From Holophagaceae bacterium (GTDB taxonomy: Bacteria > Acidobacteriota > Holophagae > Holophagales > Holophagaceae): 5,762 bases of DNA. The stretch spans positions 1 through 5,762 of the forward strand of contig JANXYT010000181.1 in the NCBI GenBank assembly GCA_025355915.1, given 5' to 3'. Both the position numbers and the translations under genes were made by a program. This document shows positions 1 to 5,762 of this stretch, in pieces. The notes below the pieces were generated by a model. That model searched no databases, had not been told where the DNA came from, and saw only the letters and a list, made by a program, of their open reading frames with translations. Position 1 is the stretch's first letter, and each line of letters opens with the position of its first letter.

Positions 1-391
1 GGTAGAGCAGGATGCCCAGGCCTGAGAGCACCGGCAGGGCCGTCTCCACGTGGTCGGGCAGGGCCTCCAGACCGGGAATCCAGGCCAGCATGCGGGCCAG
101 CACCCAGGCGAGCCCCGCCCACAGCCCACCCATGAGCACCGCCGCCATGACCCAGGCGGCTCCGTGGGCGCCCAGGCCCTCCGTCGTCCGACCCAGGGGC
201 AGGGCCCGGCAAAGGAACCAGGCGGACAGGAATAGGAAGGCGGCCAGCAGGCAGAGGGGCAGGGCCAGCGCGCCCGCCTCGCCCCAGCTCCATCCCTGGC
301 TCCGGGCGATGCCCATGAGCAGCAACGCGATGGGGGCCCACCCCAGGAGGTAGGCCCCCAATCGCGCGCGGCTGGCCAGCAGAGGATGCAT
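1..391 (-). CDS. LytS/YehU-type sensor histidine kinase, N-terminal membrane part (3' end beyond the window)
   Basis: A reading frame starts at the ATG at 391-389 and stays open to the left edge, giving 130 residues (MHPLLASRARLGAYLLGW...). What is visible is almost all membrane: hydrophobic segments at about residues 11-28, 38-58, 76-98 and from about 119 to the edge, joined by short loops. The first helix carries LGWAPIALLL and the second ends in SAWFLCRALPL. This pattern is, from memory, typical of the four-to-six-helix sensor region of LytS/YehU-type kinases (His_kinase, PF06580) that pair with LytTR response regulators. The kinase domain itself is not in the window, so the call is by inference. 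Its ATG overlaps the stop of the LiaF-like gene by one base (TGATG), so the kinase is the last visible gene of that operon and probably translationally coupled. A weak GGAAG-like ribosome-binding site precedes it. It could instead be a plain membrane protein. Confidence 0.72.
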   Translation of the reverse strand, partial: MHPLLASRARLGAYLLGWAPIALLLMGIARSQGWSWGEAGALALPLCLLAAFLFLSAWFLCRALPLGRTTEGLGAHGAAWVMAAVLMGGLWAGLAWVLARMLAWIPGLEALPDHVETALPVLSGLGILLY

Positions 392-1101
392 CAGGATTTC
401 ACTTCCGTGCCGCCAAAGAGGATCAGGCCCGTGATCACCAGGCGGGGGCGCTCCCCCGTGGGGCTGGGCCCGTGATGGGTGCTGTCGTTCAGGGCGCCGG
501 CGATGGCGGTGGCGCGGTTGGCGATTTCCCAACCCTCGGGCACGCGGATCTCACCGCCGCCGAAGAGCACGAAGACATCGATGCGGGCCTGGCCGTTTTC
601 AAGGACAGCCTGGCGGAGATCCACCTCATAGCCGCCGAAGATGGCCGTCAGCTCGCCGCCCTTGAAGGCCTGGGTCAGCACCCGCCGCTTGAACCCGCCG
701 AAGATGGCCGTGCCCTGGAGGAAATCTTCGGAGCGGGCGAGCTCAGCCGGCAGGCCGCGGCTCTGCTTTAGCGCCTTGATCACGATGAGGATGCCTACCG
801 CCAACACCAGCATCGGCGCCAGCGCCTCGGCCAGGTGCCCCCGGGCGAAGGTGAAGAGCAGCAGGAAGGCACCCCCCAGCACCAGGAACCAGCCGCCCAT
901 GCCGCCATGGCTGCCTTCTTGGCGAAGCTTGGCGACGCCCATGGCGACGAGCACCAGGGGCCAGAGCTTGAAGATGGTGTGGGCCTCGATGAGGCCGAGG
1001 TTGTCCAGGGTGAGCACGAGGCCCGCCACGATGATGGCCACGCCCAGCACCAGCTTGGGGCTGAAGGGGCTGGGGGCCTTGGCTTCGTCCGGGGTGGTCA
1101 T
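391..1101 (-). CDS. LiaF-like four-helix membrane protein with C-terminal beta-repeat domain
   Basis: 236 residues, complete. Residues 1-14 are a short polar leader. Hydrophobic helices follow at about 16-34, 44-57, 70-86 and 92-109. Residues 115-236 form a soluble domain with four spaced glycine motifs: FGGFKRR (134-140), FGGYEVDLR (155-163), FGGGEIRVP (180-188) and FGGTEVK (229-235). This architecture matches the LiaF/YvqF family ('cell wall-active antibiotics response' C-terminal domain). In Firmicutes, LiaF holds the LiaS kinase inactive until the envelope is stressed. Here it sits between a shorter paralogue upstream and a histidine kinase downstream, so a similar kinase-modulating role in the membrane is likely but inferred. 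The start overlaps the upstream stop as ATGA (1101-1098), and an AGGTGA site lies four bases before the ATG. The N-terminal domain is clearly similar to that of the upstream protein (PKLVLGVAIIVAGLVLTLDNL against AKLVFGLAVMALGLILMADSL), which points to an old tandem duplication. Confidence 0.88.
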   Translation of the reverse strand: MTTPDEAKAPSPFSPKLVLGVAIIVAGLVLTLDNLGLIEAHTIFKLWPLVLVAMGVAKLRQEGSHGGMGGWFLVLGGAFLLLFTFARGHLAEALAPMLVLAVGILIVIKALKQSRGLPAELARSEDFLQGTAIFGGFKRRVLTQAFKGGELTAIFGGYEVDLRQAVLENGQARIDVFVLFGGGEIRVPEGWEIANRATAIAGALNDSTHHGPSPTGERPRLVITGLILFGGTEVKS

Positions 1102-1523
1102 GGTTTCACCTGAGTGGAATCCGGTTCAGAATCACAGGAAACGGCAGGCGAAGGCGGCGCAGGATCGGCCTTGCCTTTCTTTGCCCGCTTGGGCTGGGGG
1201 AAGATGGCCCGCAGGGTGACGATGATGCCGCCCCAGACCAGGAAGGCCGGCCACCAGCGTTCCAGCAGGCCCCAAGGGCCGAACTGGGACATGAACCCGG
1301 CCACGGAAAAGCCCAGCCAGACGTGCCCGCGGAGGCTGAGGGGTCCGTCCTGGGCCAGCCGAGCGAGGCCAAAGGCTGCCAGCGCGAGGGGCCACCAGGT
1401 GAGCAGGTGCCAGGCGTCATACCAGCGGAGGCTGTCCGCCATGAGGATCAGGCCCAGGGCCATGACCGCCAGTCCGAAGACGAGCTTGGCGGAAAAGAGG
1501 GGGGGGCGTTCCTCGGCGTTCAT
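1098..1523 (-). CDS. LiaI/LiaF-like transmembrane protein (four helices, no C-terminal domain)
   Basis: 141 residues starting at the ATG at 1523-1521 (MNAEERPPLF). The frame is open further upstream, but that part is Arg-rich, runs through an inverted-repeat element and is not protein-like. The chosen ATG has an AAAGGA site nine bases away (1533-1538) and puts the protein in line with its downstream paralogue. Helices lie at about residues 12-30, 38-56, 67-81 and 89-107. A basic stretch (KRAKKGK, 112-118) and a Pro/Ser/Asp-rich polar tail follow. The layout fits the LiaI-LiaF-like transmembrane region (PF18917). It lacks the beta-repeat domain of the next gene. It is first in the visible operon and overlaps the next gene by ATGA. 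Function is not known from sequence; a partner or accessory of the LiaF-like protein and kinase is likely. The repeat element immediately upstream occupies the place where the operon promoter would be expected. Confidence 0.82.
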   Translation of the reverse strand: MNAEERPPLFSAKLVFGLAVMALGLILMADSLRWYDAWHLLTWWPLALAAFGLARLAQDGPLSLRGHVWLGFSVAGFMSQFGPWGLLERWWPAFLVWGGIIVTLRAIFPQPKRAKKGKADPAPPSPAVSCDSEPDSTQVKP

Positions 1524-1532
1524 GAGCGGTGT

Positions 1533-1538
1533 TCCTTT
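1533..1538 (-). promoter_or_regulatory. Ribosome-binding site that fixes the start of the LiaI-like gene
   Basis: The minus strand reads AAAGGA, with nine bases before the ATG at 1523. It is the main reason to reject the longer upstream extension of this frame (possible ATG at 1892). No convincing -35/-10 pair is visible between this site and the repeat element ending at 1584. Confidence 0.6.
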
Positions 1539-1616
1539 CTGCCTGATCCGAAGGGGACTGCGAAGGCCAGCGTGGGCAGCCCTAGGAGCCTGTCCAAGTG
1601 ATTGGAGTGCCCCGCG

Positions 1617-1632
1617 CGTGCGGCGCCGCGCG
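1617..1632. repeat. GC-rich palindrome within the intergenic element
   Basis: The perfect palindrome CGGCGCCG (1621-1628) extends outward to 1617-1632 with one G-T mispair. It lies just inside the left terminal repeat and could form a small stable hairpin in DNA or RNA. Confidence 0.5.
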
Positions 1633-1656
1633 AGCCAGGCAAGGAAGGCGAGGTGA

Positions 1657-1674
1657 GCGTAGCGGGTACTACGC
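1657..1674. repeat. Small hairpin GCGTAG-CGGGTA-CTACGC
   Basis: Six-base arms at 1657-1662 and 1669-1674 flank a six-base loop, inside the 1584-1856 element. Short central hairpins of this kind between GC-rich flanks are common in dispersed intergenic repeats of high-GC bacteria. The role is unknown. Confidence 0.5.
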
Positions 1675-1724
1675 GATCCGAGCCTGACGCAGCATGGTGA
1701 CGCGCGCCACTGCACGCCCTCCGG

Positions 1725-1825
1725 GATGGTCCCAGGCGGGCGCCCCGCGGCGTCAGAGCCCTTGAACGATGCCACCACATCGCCCTGCGGGCCCTTCCTT
1801 GCAGAGCATCCCGCCTGGGACCATC
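1725..1825. repeat. Perfect 16-base internal inverted repeat with a 69-base loop
   Basis: GATGGTCCCAGGCGGG at 1725-1740 is matched exactly by its reverse complement at 1810-1825. The right arm abuts the right terminal repeat directly. The left arm lies over 100 bases in from the left terminal repeat, so the element is asymmetric. The loop holds a further small hairpin, CGATG/CATCG, at 1767-1771 and 1778-1782. A stem of this length would be stable in RNA from either strand. Confidence 0.75.
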
Positions 1826-1856
1826 GCGGGGCGCTCGAACACTTGGACTGGCTCCT

Positions 1857-1993
1857 TGCGCCAACCACCACCAGGGGCTGTCGATGAACCATCCCGCATG
1901 AACCATGGCTTCCTCCCGTGTGATCAAGCTACGGGCGTTCCCACGGGGAATCGGGCAGGGATCGGTGAATGGCGGGCCGGGACCGGCGAGCGG
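1857..1993. other. Rest of the non-coding gap: Trp-rich mini-frame and a short direct repeat
   Basis: Between the repeat element and the yigZ stop I see no established gene. On the minus strand a GGAGG site (1912-1916) lies five bases before an ATG (1906-1904). The first 16 codons read M-V-H-A-G, then WFIDSPWWW, then L-A, and the frame then runs into the repeat element. The nine-base direct repeat ATGAACCAT occurs at 1884-1892 and 1898-1906 on the plus strand. No clear terminator for yigZ and no clear promoter for the lia-like operon could be identified. Confidence 0.4.
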
Positions 1994-2602
1994 TCATTCC
2001 CAGCGAATCACCCCGCCCCGGCTGCGCTCGCCCCAGGCGTGATCGAGGGCCGGGGCCAGCTCCGGCGGGCATTGGAAGCGCAGAACGGCAACGGCGCCCT
2101 GGAAGGTCTGGTCGAGGGCGGCAGCCTCCGGGAAGGCCCCCAGCAGCGCGAAAGGCAGGTGGGCCTGGGCAGCGGGTACGCGAATCTCCCCGGTGCGAAG
2201 GATGCGGACTTCCTCCCAAACCCCTGCAGCATCGGCCTCGGCCAGGGCGCCTTGAACGCCCTCGGTGTAGGCGCGCACCAGACCACCGGTGCCGAGTTTG
2301 GTGCCGCCGTACCACCGGATGCAGATGGCGATGAGGTCCGTGACCTGGGCGCCCTCCAGCACCGCCAGCATGGGCCGTCCGGCCGTGCCCGAGGGTTCAC
2401 CGTCGTCATCGGCACCAAAGGCGGAGACCGGAACGCCCTCGCGCCAGGCGCTGCAATGATGCGTCGCGTCGAAGTCGCGCTTGCGCAGCGCGGTGAGTGC
2501 CGCCGCCCGTTCGGCCAGGTCCCGCGCGGGGTGGAGTTCCGTGAGGAAGACCGAAGCCTTCTCCCGGAAGCGGTGGATGGTGAGCTCTTTCAACCGACGC
2601 AT
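1994..2602 (-). CDS. yigZ: YigZ / IMPACT family protein (UPF0029)
   Basis: 202 residues, complete and normal in length for the family (about 200-215). The N-terminal IMPACT domain shows its conserved blocks: [10 protein letters not shown] (45-54), [15 protein letters not shown] (65-79) and [16 protein letters not shown] (97-112). Residues from about 130 to the end fit the smaller C-terminal YigZ domain (DUF1949 type). The usual RYFGG/RYYGG motif reads RWYGG here, a mild variation. Related eukaryotic IMPACT/YIH1 proteins modulate translation control through GCN1. The bacterial role is poorly defined, and a soluble nucleic-acid- or ribosome-linked function is only suggested. The start at 2602-2600 gives a typical N-terminus ([17 protein letters not shown]), but no strong ribosome-binding site is seen before it, so the exact start is less certain. 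It is divergent from fhs across 107 bases and is followed by the 470-base non-coding gap, so it is probably transcribed alone. Confidence 0.93.
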   Translation of the reverse strand: MRRLKELTIHRFREKASVFLTELHPARDLAERAAALTALRKRDFDATHHCSAWREGVPVSAFGADDDGEPSGTAGRPMLAVLEGAQVTDLIAICIRWYGGTKLGTGGLVRAYTEGVQGALAEADAAGVWEEVRILRTGEIRVPAAQAHLPFALLGAFPEAAALDQTFQGAVAVLRFQCPPELAPALDHAWGERSRGGVIRWE

Positions 2603-2698
2603 GGATCCAGCATGGCGGCGGGTGTGATGCGAATCAACAAACCCAGGGTAGGACGGCCCACCTGGCGCTTCGTCTTCATCCTGAAGGTGGATCTTTCC

Positions 2699-2704
2699 GA
2701 GGAG
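2699..2704 (+). promoter_or_regulatory. Strong ribosome-binding site of fhs
   Basis: GAGGAG lies five bases before the ATG at 2710. This supports the 635-residue start rather than a later Met. No clear promoter could be picked out in the 107-base divergent gap (2603-2709). Confidence 0.7.
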
Positions 2705-2709
2705 ACGGT

Positions 2710-4617
2710 ATGGACACCGTCACGACGCCCTTCACCCCCACGGCCCTGCAGCGCAGGACGCCCGTGCCTTCGGATCTGGACATTGCCCAGGCCGCTGCGC
2801 TCAAGCCCATCGGCCTGGTGGCGGCGGAACTTGGACTCAAGGAGGACGAGTTCGAGTTCTACGGCCCCACCAAGGCGAAGGTGCGGCTGGAGGTGCTGGA
2901 GCGTCTTCGGGAACGACCCAATGGGCGGTACATCGATGTCACCGCCATCACGCCCACGCCCCTGGGCGAGGGTAAGACCACCACCACCGTGGGCCTCAGC
3001 CAGGCCCTGGGTGCCCACCTCGGGCAGCGCGTCCTCACCTGCATTCGCCAGCCCAGCCAGGGCCCCACCTTCGGGATCAAGGGCGGCGCAGCAGGCGGCG
3101 GCTACAGCCAGGTGATTCCCATGGAGGATTTCAACCTTCACCTCACCGGGGACATCCACGCCATCACCGCGGCCCACAACCTTTGCGCCGCCGCCATCGA
3201 CGCCCGGATCCTGCATGAAGCGGGGGCTTCGGATGAGCAGCTGTTCGAGCGCATTTTCCCGGCGGGAAAATGCGGTAGAAAATTTCCCCGGTCGTTGCAG
3301 TTGCGCTGCACAAAGCTCGGCATCACCCAGGGCAACCCCGAGGCCTTCACGGCCGATGAGCGCCGCCGCATCTGCCGCCTGGATCTCGATCCCGCCACGC
3401 TCACGTGGCGCCGGGTATTGGACACCAGCGACCGCTTTCTCCGTGGAGTTACCATTGGCACGGGCGCCGAGGAACAGGGGTTCGCCCGGGCGACGGGGTT
3501 CGATATCGCTGTGGCCAGCGAGATCATGGCCGTGTTGGCCCTCACGTCTGGCCTTTCAGACATGCGGCATCGCCTGGGGTCCATGGTCGTCGGCTTCAAT
3601 CGCCAGGGTCAGGCCATCACCGCCGAGGATCTGGGCGTGGCGGGGGCCATGACCGTGCTCATGAAGGACGCCCTCAAGCCCACCCTCATGCAGACCCTTG
3701 AGGGCACGCCAGTCTTCGTGCATGCCGGCCCCTTCGCCAACATCGCCCACGGCAACAGCTCCATCCTGGCGGACCAGATCGCCCTCAAGCTGGCGGACTA
3801 CGTGATCACCGAATCAGGCTTCGGCGCCGACATGGGCATGGAGAAGTTCTTCGACATCAAGTGTCGCGTATCGGGTCTGCTGCCCGATGCCGTCGTCCTG
3901 GTGGCCACGGTGCGTGCGCTCAAAATGCACGGAGGCGGCCCCAAGGTCGTGGCCGGGAAACCACTGGATCCGGTCTATGTGGAGGAAAACCTCGAGCTGC
4001 TTGCCAAGGGTCTGCCGAACCTGCTGCACCACATTCGTATCGCCCGCAAGTTCGGGGTTCCTGTGGTGGTGGCCGTCAATGGGTTCGTTACGGATTCTGT
4101 GGCCGAACTCGAGCTGGTGCGCCGGGCCTCACTGGAAAGCGGCGCCGAGGACGCGGTGGTCTGCCAGAACTGGGCCCTGGGCGGGGAAGGGGCGCTCGAC
4201 CTCCCCCGGGCCGTCATGCGCGTTTGCGAACGCCCCTCGGATTTCCGCTTCCTCTACGATCTGGACGAACCCATCAAGCAGAAGATCGAGACCATTGCCC
4301 GGGAGATCTACGGCGCCGATGGCGTGGACTACTCGCCCGAAGCAGAGGCCCGCATCGAGGCCTACACTCGATTGGGCTATGACCGGCTGCCCATCTGCAT
4401 GGCCAAGACCCACCTGAGCCTGAGCCACGATCCGGCGCTCAAGGGTGCGCCCACGGGCTTCCGTATCCCCGTCCGAGACATCCGGGCCAGCGTCGGCGCG
4501 GGCTTCCTCTACCCGCTGCTCGGCAAGATGGCCACCATGCCCGGCCTGCCTACGCGGCCTGGGTTCTATGACGTGGACGTGGATCTTGATTCCGGGAAAA
4601 TCATTGGATTGTTCTGA
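2710..4617 (+). CDS. fhs: Formate-tetrahydrofolate ligase (long, eukaryote-like form)
   Basis: 635 residues, complete. The enzyme (EC 6.3.4.3) makes 10-formyl-tetrahydrofolate from formate, ATP and tetrahydrofolate in the cytoplasm, feeding purine and other one-carbon synthesis. Seen directly: the P-loop [16 protein letters not shown] (81-96), the family signature [12 protein letters not shown] (122-133) and the second signature [11 protein letters not shown] (268-278). Lys89, Arg113 and Asp148 fall where Moorella thermoacetica has Lys74, Arg97 and Asp132, all active-site residues. Most bacterial enzymes have about 555-560 residues. This one is about 75 longer, with segments such as [18 protein letters not shown] and [19 protein letters not shown] that resemble, from memory, the synthetase domain of eukaryotic C1-THF synthase (MTHFD1). 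The C-terminus IIGLF also fits. Residues 183-206 look unusual: this stretch includes a perfect DNA palindrome and RCTKLGI where relatives tend to have RRLKRLGI. The gene stands alone, without folD or other folate genes in view. It ends at a hairpin terminator. Confidence 0.97.
   Translation: MDTVTTPFTPTALQRRTPVPSDLDIAQAAALKPIGLVAAELGLKEDEFEFYGPTKAKVRLEVLERLRERPNGRYIDVTAITPTPLGEGKTTTTVGLSQALGAHLGQRVLTCIRQPSQGPTFGIKGGAAGGGYSQVIPMEDFNLHLTGDIHAITAAHNLCAAAIDARILHEAGASDEQLFERIFPAGKCGRKFPRSLQLRCTKLGITQGNPEAFTADERRRICRLDLDPATLTWRRVLDTSDRFLRGVTIGTGAEEQGFARATGFDIAVASEIMAVLALTSGLSDMRHRLGSMVVGFNRQGQAITAEDLGVAGAMTVLMKDALKPTLMQTLEGTPVFVHAGPFANIAHGNSSILADQIALKLADYVITESGFGADMGMEKFFDIKCRVSGLLPDAVVLVATVRALKMHGGGPKVVAGKPLDPVYVEENLELLAKGLPNLLHHIRIARKFGVPVVVAVNGFVTDSVAELELVRRASLESGAEDAVVCQNWALGGEGALDLPRAVMRVCERPSDFRFLYDLDEPIKQKIETIAREIYGADGVDYSPEAEARIEAYTRLGYDRLPICMAKTHLSLSHDPALKGAPTGFRIPVRDIRASVGAGFLYPLLGKMATMPGLPTRPGFYDVDVDLDSGKIIGLF
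3251..3273. repeat. Perfect palindrome inside fhs
   Basis: Arms GCATTTTCCC (3251-3260) and GGGAAAATGC (3264-3273) are exact reverse complements around a three-base GGC centre. It is A+T-richer than its surroundings and is followed by a similar AATTTCCCCGG at 3281-3291. It encodes residues 181-188 (RIFPAGKC), a variable part of the enzyme, so it leaves the frame intact. It could form an RNA hairpin within the message or bind a dimeric protein. It may also be chance or a small past insertion. Confidence 0.7.
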
Positions 4618-4621
4618 CCCG

Positions 4622-4650
4622 ATAAAACGGCCCGCAGATGCGGGCCGTTT
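4622..4650. terminator. Bidirectional intrinsic terminator between fhs and icd
   Basis: A perfect 11-base stem, AAACGGCCCGC (4625-4635) with GCGGGCCGTTT (4640-4650), and an AGAT loop begin eight bases after the fhs stop. On the plus strand the stem ends in TTT but the next bases (CTAACT) give a poor U-tract. On the minus strand the stem is followed by TTTTAT, a better U-tract. So it should end the convergent icd transcript well, and probably fhs too. Confidence 0.88.
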
Positions 4651-4654
4651 CTAA

Positions 4655-4675
4655 CTCCGAGACGGAGCCTCGGAG
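4655..4675. repeat. Second small hairpin in the fhs/icd gap
   Basis: Seven-base arms CTCCGAG (4655-4661) and CTCGGAG (4669-4675) enclose a seven-base loop, just next to the main terminator. There is no U-tract. It may add to transcript end stability or be incidental. Confidence 0.45.
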
Positions 4676-4692
4676 CACCAAGCAGCAACCGT

Positions 4693-5762
<1,070 letters not shown>

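Larger units (their letters stand above)
1584..1856. repeat. Structured 273-base intergenic element with terminal inverted repeats (MITE-like or dispersed repeat)
   Basis: The ends are an imperfect inverted repeat. 1584-1615 pairs with 1826-1856, and I count 28 matches in 32 aligned columns with one gap. The outermost 17 bases (AGGAGCCTGTCCAAGTG) differ from the opposite arm at one position. Inside lie a perfect 16-base inverted repeat (1725-1740 with 1810-1825), a GC-rich palindrome (1617-1632), and small hairpins at 1657-1674 and 1767-1782. No credible protein is encoded: all frames across it are Arg/Pro-rich. This combination is typical of non-autonomous mobile elements or dispersed palindromic repeats. 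The ends (GAGCCTGTCC...) recall the general look of insertion-sequence termini. No clear target-site duplication is visible. Only one copy lies in the window, so repetitiveness is inferred. Alternatively it could be a structured RNA gene or a long leader of the lia-like operon. Confidence 0.65.

Noticed and set aside
12..1219. Several plus-strand frames opposite the lia-like operon
   Set aside because: They mirror well-supported minus-strand membrane proteins, show no motifs and have compositions typical of antisense reading of GC-rich genes.
1584..1600. Promoter for the lia-like operon using TTGGAC in the repeat end as a -35 box
   Set aside because: On the minus strand the bases 17 further on do not resemble a -10 box.
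1524..1892. Upstream extension of the LiaI-like gene to an ATG at 1892
   Set aside because: The extra 123 residues cross the inverted-repeat element and are Arg/Ser-rich; the ATG at 1523 has its own AAAGGA site and a start that aligns with the paralogue.
2603..2709. Divergent promoters between yigZ and fhs
   Set aside because: Promoters must exist nearby, but no pair of -35/-10 boxes with good spacing stands out on either strand, so none is annotated.
1769..3115. Long plus-strand open frame of 448 codons
   Set aside because: It runs antisense through yigZ and out of frame into fhs, is Pro/Arg/Gly-rich without any recognisable motif, and conflicts with two well-supported genes. It is a high-GC shadow frame.

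Overview
The window is GC-rich bacterial chromosome (by eye roughly two-thirds G+C) with dense coding, 1- and 4-base gene overlaps and good Shine-Dalgarno sites. The mix of genes (a LytS-type kinase behind LiaF-like membrane proteins, a long eukaryote-like formate-tetrahydrofolate ligase, a monomeric NADP isocitrate dehydrogenase) would suit a Gram-negative such as an Acidobacteriota member of the Holophaga/Geothrix type. That placement is an impression from remembered protein likeness; no marker gene here proves it.

Layout. Positions 1-1523 hold a three-gene operon on the minus strand, read from right to left: a 141-residue LiaI/LiaF-like four-helix membrane protein, a 236-residue LiaF-like protein with the same membrane domain plus a C-terminal beta-repeat domain, and the membrane sensor part of a LytS/YehU-type histidine kinase that runs off the left edge. 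The joints are ATGA and TGATG overlaps, so translation is probably coupled. The set looks like a cell-envelope stress sensing unit; a response regulator would be expected beyond the left edge.

Positions 1524-1993 are a 470-base gap without a convincing gene. Most of it (1584-1856) is a compact structured element with 31-32 base imperfect terminal inverted repeats and a perfect internal 16-base inverted repeat, probably a dispersed non-autonomous repeat. Just beyond its right end is a tryptophan-rich short reading frame on the minus strand with a strong ribosome-binding site.

Positions 1994-2602 (minus) encode a YigZ/IMPACT-family protein. It is divergent from fhs (2710-4617, plus), a complete 635-residue formate-tetrahydrofolate ligase of the long form. 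fhs carries a perfect 10-base-arm palindrome inside its coding sequence. The gap 4618-4692 holds a strong hairpin terminator that can serve fhs and the convergent gene on its other side. That gene, 4693 to the right edge (minus), is the C-terminal half of a monomeric NADP-dependent isocitrate dehydrogenase with its visible catalytic and NADP-binding residues intact.

fhs and icd are central metabolic genes (one-carbon pool, TCA cycle/NADPH). The lia-like operon is a separate envelope-sensing module. No CRISPR array, tRNA, rRNA, transposase or obvious new defence system is visible. The least explained parts are the 1584-1856 element with the Trp-rich frame beside it, and the palindrome in fhs.
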